Positions 22,589 to 33,339 are shown, numbered from the stretch's first letter. The stretch is DNA of 64,000 nt from Ascarosepion bandense (GCA_037127315.1 JBBBDQ010000351.1:587501-651500); one strand, 5' to 3'. Made by a program: numbers and translations. Notes: generated by a model not told the origin, from the letters alone.

Positions 22589-23003
22589 TATAAAGTAGTA
22601 ATTAGTGGAGTATCAGTTTATTACTTCATAACAATAGAAAACCGATCCCCCACTTTATGACCAGTAGAAGCTTTAATCATGATTTCAACTATTATATTCT
22701 GTCAGTCAGTTGAGTGTCATACACTTGGGTGATCATGTTTTGAAAGAGACATGACTGACTAGGCAGAAGAGTATCTCACTGTAGGTTGATTTTGCTTTCT
22801 GTGATAGACTGGTTGCCAGCCAAGGCTATAGAACCCAATCTATCCTGTTATTTGACTCATAGCTAGAGGGGGAAGAGATGTATTATAAAGTAGTAATTAG
22901 TGGGGTATCAGTTTATTACTTCATAACAATAGAAAACCGATCCCCTACTTTATGATCAGTAGAAGCCTTAATCATGATTCCAACTATTATATTCTGTCAG
23001 TCA
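22585..23003. repeat. Tandemly repeated SINE-plus-spacer unit
   Basis: The block GTATTATAAAGTAGTAATTA ... GAAAACCGATCCCC ... ATTATATTCTGTCAGTCAGT occurs at 22580-22703 and again at 22874-23003. Each copy is followed by a SINE. The same spacer plus SINE recurs at 25735. The precise SINE truncation point is shared by copies 1 and 2, so the unit spread by duplication. Confidence 0.8.
22696..22885 (-). mobile_element. tRNA-derived SINE, 3' half (duplication copy 2)
   Basis: Same truncated form as 22390-22588, including AGAGGGGGAAGAGATGTATT at the break. Confidence 0.8.
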
Positions 23004-23300
23004 GTTAAGTGTCATACATGATACCCACTTTGGGCAATCATGTCTCAAAAGAGACATGACTGACTGGGCAGAAGATTTTCCCACAGTAGGTTACCATTGC
23101 ATTCTGCAGTAAACTGGTTGCCAGCCAAGGCTATAGAACCCAATCTGTCCTATTATTTACATCATAACTGGAGGGAAGAGATGGATTGATATCTTTTCCA
23201 AGGGTACTTGTGCATAAGTGAATGCAAGGAATTCAACTAGAATTCAAACTTGGTACCCCGATTTATCATTCCGAGTCGATATCCACTGCACCGTAACATA
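22996..23300 (-). mobile_element. tRNA-derived SINE, full length (copy 3)
   Basis: Complete reverse-strand SINE from GTCAGTCAGTTAAGTGTC to the A-box complement CCACTGCACCGTAAC. The B-box region reads GAATTCAAACTTGG. Confidence 0.85.
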
Positions 23301-23449
23301 CACTCTGATTTTCAGAACAACCTCCCCACTTCATGACAGAAAGAAATGATAATAGCCATATCTAATTTTTAATGTAAAACATTGAATGGTTTATATTCTA
23401 GTGATTTCATCTGTTTGCTAATTAAGTTTTTTAGTTCAGAAACAAATCT

Positions 23450-23860
23450 TCTTCTTCTATGTGCACTGTCCTTTCAGGACGTAGGCGATCATGGTTCTCC
23501 ACGTCTCCCTATCCCTGGTGGCTCTTAATATATTTTTTCCTGTTGCTCCACACAACCCTCATTCCATCATCCACCTGATCAGGCTCTTCAAATATGTTAT
23601 CCACTGCCTTCCTCTGTCTCTTTTTCCTTCTATCTGGCCTGTCAGTATCAGGTTCTCCAAGCCCTCCTTCCTAATTGCATGTCCCGGGAACTTCAGTTGT
23701 CTCTTCCTGATGCTCACTATTAGTTTTCTTTTCAATGCCATTCTTTCCAAAACCTCATCATTGCTCACATGTTTTGTCCGTGATATTCGCAGTAAAACCA
23801 CATTTCCGCTGCTTCCAGTTTTTTCCTCATCTTTGATGATATTGTCCAGCATTCATTGGC
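23450..23860 (-). pseudogene. RTE-like LINE reverse transcriptase C-terminus and 3' end
   Basis: The minus-strand frame at 23559-23852 reads LLRISRTKHVSNDEVLERMA, then LIVSIRKRQLKFPGHAIRKE, GLENLILTGQIEGKRDRGR, and ends near KSLIRWMME. This is the standard RTE-type region after the RT domain. The 3' tail is (GAA)n (CTTCTTCTTCTATGTGC on the plus strand). The 5' side is truncated. It is among the better preserved copies here. Confidence 0.8.
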
Positions 23861-24374
23861 GTGAATCAAATTTCAATTTTACATTATCCTTCACCTTATT
23901 TGATCAGTGAAATGACCCTCATCACTAACACTTATAAATGCAGTTCTTTCATTTCAGGTTAACCACTAGTTTTTCTGTATGTTTCCTTTTACTAGTACTC
24001 ATGCTTGTAGGTTCAATGAATTTTAGGGATGTCAGTACATCAAGGATATCATAATGAATTGACAAAGATTCTTCGTTTCTTGTGAGCCTTTTTTCAGTAA
24101 ATCATTTCTTCAACTGATTCCAATACCTTTTGTGTTCCCATTTTTCCTTTTACCATATTTTTTTCTTTTCTTCTTTCTTCTTTTATATTCTTCTTCAACC
24201 TGTATTTGCAAATATACCTCAGAAAGATCCAGCTTCAAAAAATTTTTTCCACCATTTCATTTGTAAAAATTATCAGCTGAACTTGGTTATGTGTTTGAAA
24301 CCATTTGTTTAATCCAGTCAAAAAATCAATCCAGTCAAAAAATCAGCCCAAACACAAATTGTAACTTTTTGATA
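23861..24374. other. Spacer with a segment repeated in inverse near 25.46 kb
   Basis: No gene. The part around 23868-23932 (ATTATCCTTCACCTTATTTG, ACCCTCATCACTAACACT) reappears in inverse orientation at 25455-25505, just after a (TA)n tract. Confidence 0.6.
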
Positions 24375-24570
24375 GAGTGTCCTTGAGGAGAGTGGAGTGA
24401 ATGGAAAAAGGAGCATGAGAGAGAGGATGCAGGTTAGTGAGATAGGAGATGACTATTGACGTTACATTTAAATTCTGGGAGATTGTAGCTGTTGGGGAAG
24501 CAAGTAAATGGAAGGGAATTCCACAGGCAGGAAGTGCGAGAAAAGAAGCTGCTGGAGTTTCTCAGTTCAT
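24375..24570 (-). mobile_element. CR1-like LINE fragment
   Basis: Reverse CR1-type blocks: GACTATTGACGTTACATTTA, GGGAGATTGTAGCTGTTGGG, AAGTGCGAGAAAAGAAGCTG. Confidence 0.65.
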
Positions 24571-24941
24571 TTGTGTTACAAGGGTGTCTTATTTACTTCA
24601 TAACACACACACACACATATATATATCTATACACATAGGTACAAGTTATTAAAAAATAGAGCATATTTTGAAAATTTAATAAAAATTATGGACAATTTTT
24701 GTATTCCATATCAACAACAAAACAGAAAAATGTTAGAAAAACTTAATAAAAAATTAATTAAATTTTCCTTGTCAGTTGGCTGTATTTAATTAAAGATGTT
24801 TTAAAGAAACGTTGCTTCCCAAATATATATACATTATATACCAGTGAAATAGATGCTGGTTGGACTAGTAGATGGTAGATCCAAAAAGTACTCATTGCAT
24901 AATATAAATAAATGAACTGAATATGCATCGCTAACAATATG
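24571..24941. other. AT-rich spacer with (CA)n
   Basis: Contains a short CA/TA microsatellite (24604-24632). Otherwise nothing recognised. Confidence 0.5.
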
Positions 24942-25070
24942 TCAAAGAACAGAACACACACCACTTGTTACCTAGGTTTCGACAATGCAAGTCAGACTTT
25001 GCCTGAAGAGATCAGCATGGTTGAAACCTAGATAGCAAGCAAGTGGTGTGTGTTCTGTTCTTTGGCATAT
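24942..25070. repeat. Inverted repeat with hammerhead-like core
   Basis: Arms of about 40 bp: AAAGAACAGAACACACACCA... GTTACCTAGGTTTC on the left, GAAACCTAG..AGCAAG...GGTGTGTGTTCTGTTCTTT on the right. The right half has CTGAAGAG, then ATCAGCATGGT (AUCA/UGGU can pair as stem II), then TGAAAC. That is the order of a hammerhead core with CTGATGA changed to CTGAAGA. PLE terminal repeats are known to carry such ribozymes. This copy may be degraded. Confidence 0.5.
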
Positions 25071-25096
25071 ACAGCGAAACAGGCCTGTCTGCAGAT
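25071..25096 (+). ncRNA. Hammerhead 3' half (GAAAC ... GTC)
   Basis: GCGAAACAGGCCTGTCTGCA closely matches the 3' half of the hammerhead at 37714-37768 (GAAACAGATCTGTCTGCGG). The 5' half with CTGATGA is absent, so this is a truncated or recombined copy next to (TA)n. Confidence 0.4.

Positions 25097-25098
<2 letters not shown>

Positions 25099-25128
<30 letters not shown>
25099..25128. repeat. (TA)n microsatellite
   Basis: Pure TA dinucleotides between hammerhead-like segments. Confidence 0.95.
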
Positions 25129-25130
<2 letters not shown>

Positions 25131-25404
25131 AGATAATAACTATACTCGTGTTGGTAAACATTCCACGGATCTATGAAGAAGGGAAAAAATGGTTTTAAAA
25201 AAGAAAGAGCTAAGTACATGAACATCAGTCAAAAGAGCTCAGACTGAGTCAGCACGTAGCCCAAAGAAAAAACCCCGACACGAGCAAACAAATAACAAAA
25301 AAGTGCTTAATACTTAGGTAGAGCAGAATAAATAAATAAATAATACCTAGAGAGCCAGACAACCTACCTAGGTTTCACCTAAATGGATCATCAGGGAAAG
25401 CCAG

Positions 25405-25408
<4 letters not shown>
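25131..25408 (-). repeat. PLE-type terminal repeat copy with hammerhead-like core
   Basis: The reverse strand reads CTGATGA at 25394-25388, 11 nt, then GAAAC (25376-25372), then CTAGGTAGGTTGTC. A tail with CGGGGTTTTTTCTTTGGGCT and GACTGATGTTCATGTACTTA follows. The whole stretch is shared with 33450-33670. The CTGATGA-(11-13 nt)-GAAA spacing equals the other cores in this window. I could not draw a convincing stem I, so self-cleavage is doubtful. Confidence 0.5.

Positions 25409-25453
<45 letters not shown>
25409..25453. repeat. (TA)n microsatellite
   Basis: Long uninterrupted AT dinucleotide tract next to the hammerhead-like terminal repeat. Confidence 0.95.
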
Positions 25454-25455
<2 letters not shown>

Positions 25456-25540
25456 TGTTAGTGATGAGGGTCATTTCATTGATCAAATAAGGTGAAGGAT
25501 AATGCAAAGTTCAGTATGTTCTCTTGCCAGAAAGAGGAGT

Positions 25541-25705
25541 CAGTCAGTTAAGTGCTATATGTGATAAATGCTTTGGGCAATCATGTCTCAAAAGAGACAT
25601 GACTGATTGGGCAGAAGATTATCTTGCAGTAGGTTGCCAGCCAAGGCTATAGAAACCAATCTGTCTGATTACTTAATCCATAACTGGACGGAAAAGAGAT
25701 AAATT
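25541..25705 (-). mobile_element. tRNA-derived SINE, 3' half
   Basis: Reverse SINE tail and body, with a deletion in the GTAGGTTGCCAGCCAAGG region. It breaks off at GACGGAAAAGAGATAAATTA. Confidence 0.75.
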
Positions 25706-25734
25706 ATATTACATTAATATATTAAGCATAATTA

Positions 25735-26170
25735 GTGGGGTATCAGTTTATTACTTCATAACAATAGAAAACCGATCCCCTACTTTATGATCAGTAGAAG
25801 CCTTAATCATGATTCCAACTATTATATTCTGTCAGTCAGTTAAGTGTCATACGTGATACCCACTTTGGGCAATCATGTCTCAAAAGAGACATGACTGACT
25901 GGGCAGAAGATTTTCCCACAGTAGGTTGCCATTGCATTCTGCGGTAGGCTGGTTGCCACCCAAGGCTATAGAACCCAATCTGTTTAATTGTTTAACCCAT
26001 AAGTGGAGGAGAGAGACAGATTAATACCTTTCCCAAGGGTATTTGTGCGTAAGTGAATGCAAGGGATTCAACTGGAATTCGAAGTTGGCACCCCGATTTG
26101 CTGTTCCAAGTTGATATCTACTGCACCACAACCAATGCACATCCTAGAAAAAGGAGAGAGTGAATGTTAA
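25735..26170 (-). mobile_element. Duplicated spacer plus full tRNA-derived SINE
   Basis: 25735-25830 copies the spacer seen twice at 22.6-23.0 kb (GAAAACCGATCCCCTACTTT). A SINE running to about 26145 follows directly. Its last part and its outer flank (CCTAGAAAAAGGAGAGAGTG) match 19895-20023. The segment therefore joins pieces of two other loci, which indicates duplication or gene conversion between repeats. Confidence 0.75.
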
Positions 26171-26284
26171 GAAAAAAGACATTTTTGGTAACACAAATGA
26201 ACTTGGTAAAACATCTTAAAGAACTCAAAATTCTGAGCCAGACTTCCCCTATAAAGTCTACTGTATTGGACATACCTGGGCAAA

Positions 26285-26760
26285 ATTAGACAGATGCCCA
26301 ACCCTTCCTCGTGCAGGGTTTAACAGAAATTTTTGCTGAGGCTAAAGGGTCTGGCATTCCAACTATAGAGTGGTTTTGTTCCACATCTAGCCTCAGTGGG
26401 GAGGTTGCTGGATATCCAGAGTTCTGCCACAAACTCACCTTGTTGGACTCTTGTGAGGAACTCAGATGAGGTTTAACCGAAGGCCTGTAGATACCAAGAG
26501 TTTTACTGCAAACTCTCACTTGTTGGACTCTGAGGCTCCAGGCAAAAAGTAACCCAGAAGAGTCTATGTCAAAGGACAAAGTCTCATCCAGTGAAAAACA
26601 GACAGGAGCCCAACCCAACCTTATGCAGGGTGTACAGAGAAATTTTTGCCCAAGCTTATGACTTTGTGTCACATCTGGCCTCAATGGGGAAGTTTCTGGT
26701 AAATACCCAGAGTTCTGAGAGAGTCTTGACAAACTATTTGTTGAAGTCAGTTGAGACATA
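26285..26760. repeat. Imperfect ~313-bp direct duplication, unknown content
   Basis: 'GCCCAACCC..CCT..TGCAGGGT..A.AGAAATTTTTGC' occurs at about 26297 and 26610. 'ACATCT.GCCTCA.TGGGGA.GTT.CTGG' and 'CAGAGTTCTG' recur with similar spacing. A 157-codon minus-strand frame covers it (LGIYRPSVKPHL.., NSGYPATSPLRLDV..), also internally repeated. I do not recognise it. It could be part of an unidentified transposable element. Confidence 0.5.
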
Positions 26761-27122
26761 ATGTTGTAACCATTAGTAGTGAGTTATAACAATATGTATG
26801 TATGTATGATGAAACATAACCATAGTTGGCAAACACCAACAATGATAAAACTTGCCATTAAAAGCTAACCATTAAAGTGCTCAAAAATAAAAAATAAAAA
26901 TGAATTAACTCAACTCTGACTCTCAAAAATAAAATAAAAATAGTGCATCCCACAAACTAAAAAAAATGGTATTGCGAATTTTTTTTGTGTGTGTAAATAT
27001 ATGTGCAAATATGCATAAAAGCTCTAATTAATATTCAATATGCCTAGAAAAAAAGCTCTAATATTCAATATATGCAAAGGTTTATGTGTATTTATATACA
27101 TGTGTGTACAATTATGTATGTG

Positions 27123-27161
<39 letters not shown>

Positions 27162-27519
27162 ATCTAACAACAAAACCCTACAATATGAAATGGCTTTAAT
27201 ACAGATATAAATAAAACAATCAAGCACAGAGGCAGGCAAACTTTTCAAGTCTGGACATTAGGAGGTGATAAGCTAGAGTAATTAATTTGATTTATGGTAC
27301 CCACTTGTCCTCAGAGATCTCAAGACATTTTTCCCTGTGCACTGTTTTGTCTTTCTTTTATCTTGAACAGAGAAAATCAAAAAGAGCATATGCTTCTCTG
27401 ATGAAACAATGGCTTTAATAAAATTTTTGTCTCTTCTTCTTCTTTTCTGTTTTGGATTCTATTATACATTCTACAAACACACACACATACAGATACATAT
27501 ATATATTTTCTTTTAATCT
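26761..27519. other. AT-rich spacer with (GT)n
   Basis: Contains a (GT)n tract at 27134-27161 and short ATGT repeats near 26795. No gene recognised. Confidence 0.5.
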
Positions 27520-28460
27520 TATCACCCTGAGTAAGGCAGTGCCCACCACTGATGTGCAGGGGGCTACATTATAGTAAATAAATTAGACAGAAGGAGAGTA
27601 AAGAGAAAGACGAACCAGTTAGGGATGAGAATACAGGTGTGATGACAGTTGCAAAGGTAGAGCGAAAGGAAAAGATATACAGGGTGATGTAGAAAGAACT
27701 GGAGTCAAGTGGATAAGAGATGGGTATTGACATTGCATTTGAATTCCTGGAGGTTGTAGCCGTCAGGAAAGCAAGTATATGGAAGAGTGTTCCACAGGTG
27801 GAAGTGTGAGAAAAGAAGCTGCAAGAGTGGAATTGCCGTCTGCATTTGGTTGATCTAACTGTGAATGGGTGAGACCCAGTTGTCAGTCCAGTTGCACAAG
27901 TAAACACCTGTTGCAGGGGCACCAGTGACTTAAGTTTTTTGGAACAGAAGCCATGAAAATATTGATAGAACAGACAGAGGGAAGCCACATCTCGTCAGTG
28001 GGGAAGTGGCTGGAGTCAAGCTGCCAAGTCAGTACTTATCACATTACTGATTCTCCTTTGGAATCTGTCAAAAACACTGAGATGAACAGCGAGTGAACCT
28101 GACCATATATGACAGCAGTACTCCATGCATGGATGGATGTTTGATTTGTATATATGCAGGATGGATTCAGGCAGAAAAACATCCTGGCCCAACACAATGA
28201 TCCAACCTTCCTAGCAGTGGATGTAGCTATTGATTCAATGTAATGGTTGCACTTGATAAGGTAAGGCCGAGGAGTTGCAGTGTATTGCTCTCAGGGAGAC
28301 TCACTTGGTCCATGCTTATGGGAGACAGGAGGGGTTGCCTGTGATGATTGATAGACAGCAGCTTGGTCTTAGACGCATTGAAATTTACAAGCCAATATAT
28401 ATATAAATATAAAAGTGGACACTGAGGACAACACCAAGCAGTGACAGCCTGTTTCATGCT
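27520..28460 (-). pseudogene. CR1/Jockey-like LINE reverse transcriptase C-terminal part and 3' end
   Basis: On the minus strand, 28450-28230 encodes FNASKTKLLSINHHRQPLLS and LPESNTLQLLGLTLSSATI. 27988-27569 encodes ASLCLFYQYFHGFCSKKLKS, LVPLQQVFTCATGLTTGSHP and later LFHILAFLTATTSRN. These are the palm-to-thumb and C-terminal blocks of CR1-type RT. The plus-strand entry ATCTTATCACCCTGAGTAAG at 27520 is the reverse of the 3' end. Frameshifts separate the blocks and the 5' side is missing. Confidence 0.75.
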
Positions 28461-28554
28461 TGAAAGCCGTCTTCAAGCCATATATGTTGTTTTTTGGCTC
28501 AAGAGTTTCTGTATACTGGTCAGTGGGCCATTAAGGGTAATAAGATCTATTAAC

Positions 28555-28680
28555 CTGACAGTTATTCAGTGGAGTTGGGTGGGGTAATAGTTATTCAGAG
28601 TGTGTGTGTGGGGGGGATAAGAGTTATTCAGTGATGAGAATGAGGTAATAGTTATGTTTCCAATTTATTTTAGAGGCTAC
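28555..28680 (+). repeat. Degenerate GTTATTCAG repeats
   Basis: AATAGTTATTCAG-like units recur four times with G-rich spacers (GTGGGGTAATAG, GTGTGGGGGGGATAAGAG). Confidence 0.6.
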
Positions 28681-28734
28681 TGTGTAGAAATAATTATGGA
28701 TCCAAATGCGGTTATTTGTCAACATTTCACTCTT

Positions 28735-28975
28735 TATTTATTATTGATTACTTAATTATTTGATTGATTACTTAATTATTATTACTTAATTATTACTTTA
28801 ATTATTTGATTGATTACTTAATTATTATTACTTAATTATTACTTTAATTATTTGATTGATTACTTAATTATTATTACTTAATTATTACTTTAATTATTTG
28901 ATTGATTACTTAATTATTATTACTTAATTATTACTTTAATTATTTGATTGATTACTTAATTATTTGTTGTTGACT
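28735..28975 (+). repeat. 46-bp tandem minisatellite
   Basis: About 4.5 near-identical copies of a 46-bp A/T-only unit, mainly GATTGATTACTTAATTATTA plus TTACTTAATTATTACTTTAA plus TTATTT. The high identity implies recent expansion. Confidence 0.9.
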
Positions 28976-29396
28976 ATTATTATTATTGTCCCATGGGGCT
29001 ATTGCTGATTTTTGCTGGGCTTTTTTTGGCAGTCAAAATCCAAACGATTCTTCTCATGCCCCAAACAAAGAATAAGACAACATTTGTTGTGCAAATTTGA
29101 ATACAATTTAATAACAGCAATTAATTAAAAGAAGACAATGTGCTACCATGTTCAGAACTTAACATATACAAGATTCTGAATGTATAAACTTTACACATGT
29201 TTATTTACAAGTAAAATAAAATTAATTCTTGATAATGGCTAAAAGTATAGCTGAAAGTGCTCAAAAGTAAAAAACCTTTGGACAATTCTTGTATAATTTG
29301 AGTTCCAAAAAGTAAAAAATTATATGACCACATGAAAAATTATATCAAAAACTTAATACCTTGCCTGTCTTTAATGAAATCTGTATATATATATGT
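28976..29396. other. AT-rich spacer
   Basis: No supported feature. Confidence 0.5.
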
Positions 29397-29397
29397 C

Positions 29398-29463
<66 letters not shown>
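29397..29463. repeat. (TA)n microsatellite, ~65 bp
   Basis: About 32 uninterrupted TA dinucleotides. Confidence 0.97.
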
Positions 29464-29469
<6 letters not shown>

Positions 29470-29850
29470 TATACATATTATCCAACATCTATGGCATTAC
29501 TTTTAAAATACTATGACTTAACCCCTTTTAATTTTGCTCATTACATTTTTAATTCTTAATTCTAAATTTTACCTCATATTTTTCATTTTTCTTTTCTTTT
29601 CTTTTATCATATTTTTGTTTTTATTTAAAATTCTATAACATTAAAATTTTAATTTTTCCTACATTTTTACGCACATGTAATATTTGAATATTTAAATTTT
29701 TAATACTTATGATTTATGCCCCTTTGAGTTCTTCTTCCTACATTTTATTATTTTTAATTTTAATTTTAAATTTTAAATTTAAATTTTAAATTTTTATCCA
29801 CATGTAATCATAGAATTTGTCTAAATTTCTGAGATGAGGTGGTATATACA
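29464..29850. other. Very AT-rich spacer
   Basis: T- and A-rich blocks (TTTTAATTTTAAATTTTAAA). No gene. Confidence 0.5.
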
Positions 29851-29851
29851 G

Positions 29852-30155
29852 TATTTACATTATTTGGACTATTGTCCTCATCTTTGTTGCCATTTGTATC
29901 ACTGTGACTTGACCCAAAGAGTTGTGAGTTCAATATCAGCAGTGGTGAAAAAGTAACTTACAGGGTTAGAGGAGATAACTCATGCCTACTAAAAGAGGCT
30001 CTAGGCAAGGAATAAGAATAACATACCTCAGTGATTATAATTAAGGTTTTGGTTCAAAATTCCTAGCACCCAAAGAAGGCTGGAACGTGCAATGGCTGAA
30101 ATGTCATACAAATGGTAACAAAGATGAGGACAATAGTTTGAATATACACTATTCA
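29852..30155. mobile_element. MITE-like element with ~45-bp inverted ends
   Basis: The left end ATTGTCCTCATCTTTGTTGC and right end GTAACAAAGATGAGGACAAT are inverted copies, with more matching outside (TTACATTATTTGGACT). The core holds CTTGACCCAAAGAGTTGTGA and GGTTCAAAATTCCTAGCA. The same core and ends appear at 48.18-48.45 kb and, reversed, at 54.33-54.65 kb. A core-less version is at 35.69 kb. Confidence 0.65.
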
Positions 30156-30457
30156 AACACTGTAAAAGTAGAATATTTAAATTTTTTATCTTGTTATTAA
30201 AAAAGCAGTAACTTAACTTTATAAGATGAACAGTGTCAGTTTAAAATATGAATTTGATGATTGCATAATGCATGAAACTGTAAGTTGAGCCAAAGACGTA
30301 GGATAATATACATATTTATTTATATATATAATACAGCTCTGTTCATACATTGAGCACCGGTTTATTACCACCTAAATAATAATACTTTACATATGTACTC
30401 CTTCCTCATATGTTTATTAATTTATGTCACTATATATATATATAGTGATGTAAATTA

Positions 30458-30465
<8 letters not shown>
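30156..30465. other. Spacer with a short inverted repeat
   Basis: The 44-bp segment around 30417-30460 is an imperfect palindrome (ATTAATTTATGTCACTATAT and its inverse). AGACGTAGGATAATATAC near 30295 resembles AAAATGTAGGATAATATGG near 41756. Confidence 0.5.
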
Positions 30466-30514
<49 letters not shown>

Positions 30515-30527
30515 TGTGTGTGTGTGT
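30466..30527 (+). repeat. (GT)n microsatellite
   Basis: GT dinucleotides with one TATG interruption. It abuts the tRNA-like head of the next SINE. Confidence 0.95.
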
Positions 30528-30935
30528 GGCCGAGTGGTTAGAATGTTTGCTTTCTGATCATGAAACTCAGGTTCAAATCTCACCATGGCCGAGAAGATGA
30601 CCTCTTGATGTTATCAGTCTGGAGGAGGGGATCCCAGCATGCATCATCTTTGGAAAGTGCCTGAAAAATCATGCCATGGTTGACCCAAGCCTTGTGAGTA
30701 AAATTGGGTAGATGACTCTCTTTGAGGAGTCGTCGATGGTTGTGTTAGCTCATAATCACAAGTTATTGTGACCGAAGGTTTGAGTGTCTTGGCCTTGTTC
30801 AGACTGTTGTTCATGCTAGATAATGCACTCTCTCCCAGAAACTGTAACTAAGGTCTGCACAGCATAGTTGCATTATAAACCACAGGTGGGCTCTGGCTCT
30901 GTGGATGTTGAACAAATATAAGTGATAATGGGGCT
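30528..30935 (+). mobile_element. tRNA-derived SINE, second family (Ser/Leu-like head)
   Basis: The head reads GGCCGAGTGGTTAGAATG (A box typical of class II tRNAs), then TCAGGTTCAAATCTCACC (B box) and GGCC. It is followed by a unique body (TGGAGGAGGGGATCCCAGCA, AGTCGTCGATGGTTGTG). It is unrelated to the abundant SINE here. Its 3' end is unclear and may lie between 30860 and 30935. Confidence 0.65.
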
Positions 30936-31500
30936 AAGAAGAACATGTAGTTCCTCTCCTTCAATGATTCAGAGTCTGTCAGATGTGTTTCCTGCAGTAT
31001 AGCAATGGCCACATGATGTCAGTTGAGCTTGTCATTGATAACTGCAGTTTTTCTGAAATTGCCTATATCCTGAAGATCTTCAGATAAGCTGGTCAGCATA
31101 GTCTAGATGTTCTTGAGATTTCTTGTTGTTGCCTGTTGCAAATGTTATGGTGCACTTATTGGATGTCTCCTAATCTCCATGTACCAAATGAAGAAGGCAG
31201 ACCATGGCGGGACAACACCTTACTGACTCAGAGCTTCCCAGCTTGAGGTTGGTGTTAGCTGTCCAGTGAGATTAGTGAATATCTCCCACTGACAAGAATA
31301 ACCCCTGGTGCTGTGCTTTATGCCAATCGAGTGGTAGCTTAGAACAGGTAACTGTCATTCCACGTGTTATGTCAATGCCAAGGACAAGTATCCTCTCCAG
31401 GTGTAGTGTTTTGGTGCATTATGATTAGATGCAAGCCTGGACAATATGATATAAAGGACAGGCTATTGCCCCTGTAGCATGTCCCGCCTCTCCATGTTAC
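30936..31500 (-). pseudogene. RTE-like LINE endonuclease fragment
   Basis: In shifting minus-strand frames the end near 30950-31060 reads FRKTAVINDKL, then LQETHLTDSESLKERNY. This matches the 'KTAVI..EL..L.IDI..LQETRL' start of RTE-type apurinic endonuclease domains. The rest has several frameshifts and stops. A 105-codon minus-strand frame at 31504-31821 directly upstream could be leader sequence of the same element, but I see no motif in it. Confidence 0.55.
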
Positions 31501-31975
31501 TGATTAGACCAAAGGAACAACTGGGTCATTACAATATGGGACCAATGCCATCACAGGAGCTGCCAGAATGAGTTGAATACAACAAGGAACTCCCTTAGGG
31601 GCTCCAACTCCAGATTTTACATCAAAGTTTACTCCTGAAGCCTTTTCTATGATTGGATATTGCCTCCAGGTAGCAGTTTGAAATGAGGGTTTTACTTCCC
31701 CTAGGTGAATTGCATTCTCAAGCTGATGAGCTCCACTTTCCCAAAGCAACTGGTTATGAGATGCCAGTGACTTGCCTTTCACCCCTTCTCCTGTCTGTAA
31801 AAGCAGTTCTGTGATGAGCACATCAGGAGCTGGACTTAGTTGTCAGTGACTATTTGAACAAGCATGCCATGGAAACATTTTATAGATATTGAGAGCTTAT
31901 CCTCACTATTACACCTGGTTGTGACAGCCTGGTATATTTAGTTATTTATTTATTAAACTCATTGAAAATAGCATC
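31501..31975. other. Unassigned stretch between RTE fragment and SINE
   Basis: Holds the 105-codon minus-strand frame (31504-31821) of unknown nature. A CR1-like scrap (AGCATGCCATGGAAACATTT) sits near 31860. Confidence 0.4.
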
Positions 31976-32283
31976 CAGTCAGTTAAGTGCCATACGTGAT
32001 ACACGCTTGGGTGATCATGTCTCGAAAGAGACATGACTGACTGGGCAAAAGATTATCCTGCAGTCGGTTACCATTGCTTTCTGTGGTAGACTGGTTGTCG
32101 CCCAAGGCTATAGAACCCAATCTGTCCTGTTATTTAACCCATAACTGGAAGGAATAGACGGATTAATACCTTTCCCAAGGGTATTTACACATAAGTGAAT
32201 GTAATGAATTCAGCTGGAATTTGAACTTGGCTCCCCGATTTCTCGTTCTGAGCCGATATCCAATGCATCACAACGTCCATCCT
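31976..32283 (-). mobile_element. tRNA-derived SINE, full length
   Basis: From CAGTCAGTTAAGTGCCATAC through CTCGAAAGAGACATGACTGA and GTAGACTGGTTGTCGCCC to the head complement CCAATGCATCACAACGTCC. The A box is slightly mutated. Confidence 0.85.
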
Positions 32284-32706
32284 ATAGTTAACTTGTACTT
32301 AATATCTTCATAGGATTTCTCTCTCCCTGCAAACAATCACTCCATTTGATAACTAAAACAAAAATCATAGTCTTCCTAAGAAAGAATATTGTAGAAATTG
32401 TATCGTAATGTTTTTTCTATCATATTGTTTTTTTTTTAAATTATCATAGTTTTAAAAAAATATGTATTCGAAATATCAACAACTAAGGGATATATTAATA
32501 ATAAGAAAACTAGTTGATTAAACAATCAAAACCATTAAAGGAAAAACAGATAAATTCAAAAATAATAACATGAAGAAAAATTCATGCTTATTTTAAAAGA
32601 GTAGTAAAAATAACAAAATTGCATATAAGTAAAAAAAAATTTCGTTTTCAATTTTCAAGAGCTTAAAAAAAAAACACGTCATTCTCATTTTAATTCCAAC
32701 CGCGTT
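32284..32706. other. AT-rich spacer
   Basis: No supported feature. Confidence 0.5.
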
Positions 32707-32930
32707 TATATTTCAATGCACATATATGAACAGACAAATATACACACATACATACATATACTCATATATATACATGTACATACATATATATGCACACATA
32801 TATACATACATAAATTTATTTTTATATTTCAATACACATATATGAACAAACAGTCAAATATATACACACATACATACATATACTCATATATACATGTACA
32901 CACACATATATATATACATACATAAATTTT
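32707..32930 (+). repeat. ~113-bp direct duplication of CA/TA-rich sequence
   Basis: 'TTATATTTCAAT.CACATATATGAACA.ACA' followed by ACACACATACATACATATAC occurs twice, about 116 bp apart. The open frame over it only reflects TACA/TATA repeats. Confidence 0.8.
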
Positions 32931-33245
32931 TTAACTCTTGTCTTTAGCGACATATCAATTTATCCGTTAGATTTAGAGCCAAGTTGAGAAAATGTCTATA
33001 AACACTACATATTGGAATTGGATACATGTAAGACTGAATTCATTAAATAATGTAGACCAGAGAATTTTTAATTAAGGTCAAGACAAACACAATTATATTC
33101 CAGTGCATAAACAAATAAATATAATTAAATATATACGCACACAAATTCACATGCAAAAATCAAAATACGTGTGCAACTTCAAAATCCACAAAGCATCATA
33201 TACAGAATAAAACCAATTAATTTTATTTCATTCATACATACTTTA
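32931..33245. other. AT-rich spacer
   Basis: No supported feature. Confidence 0.45.
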
Positions 33246-33293
33246 TACTTATATATATATATATATATATATGCACCTTATTTGAAATAAATT

Positions 33294-33339
<46 letters not shown>

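Noticed and set aside
31720..31745. CTGATGAG near 31728 as a hammerhead core
   Set aside because: No GAAA at suitable spacing and no pairing flanks.
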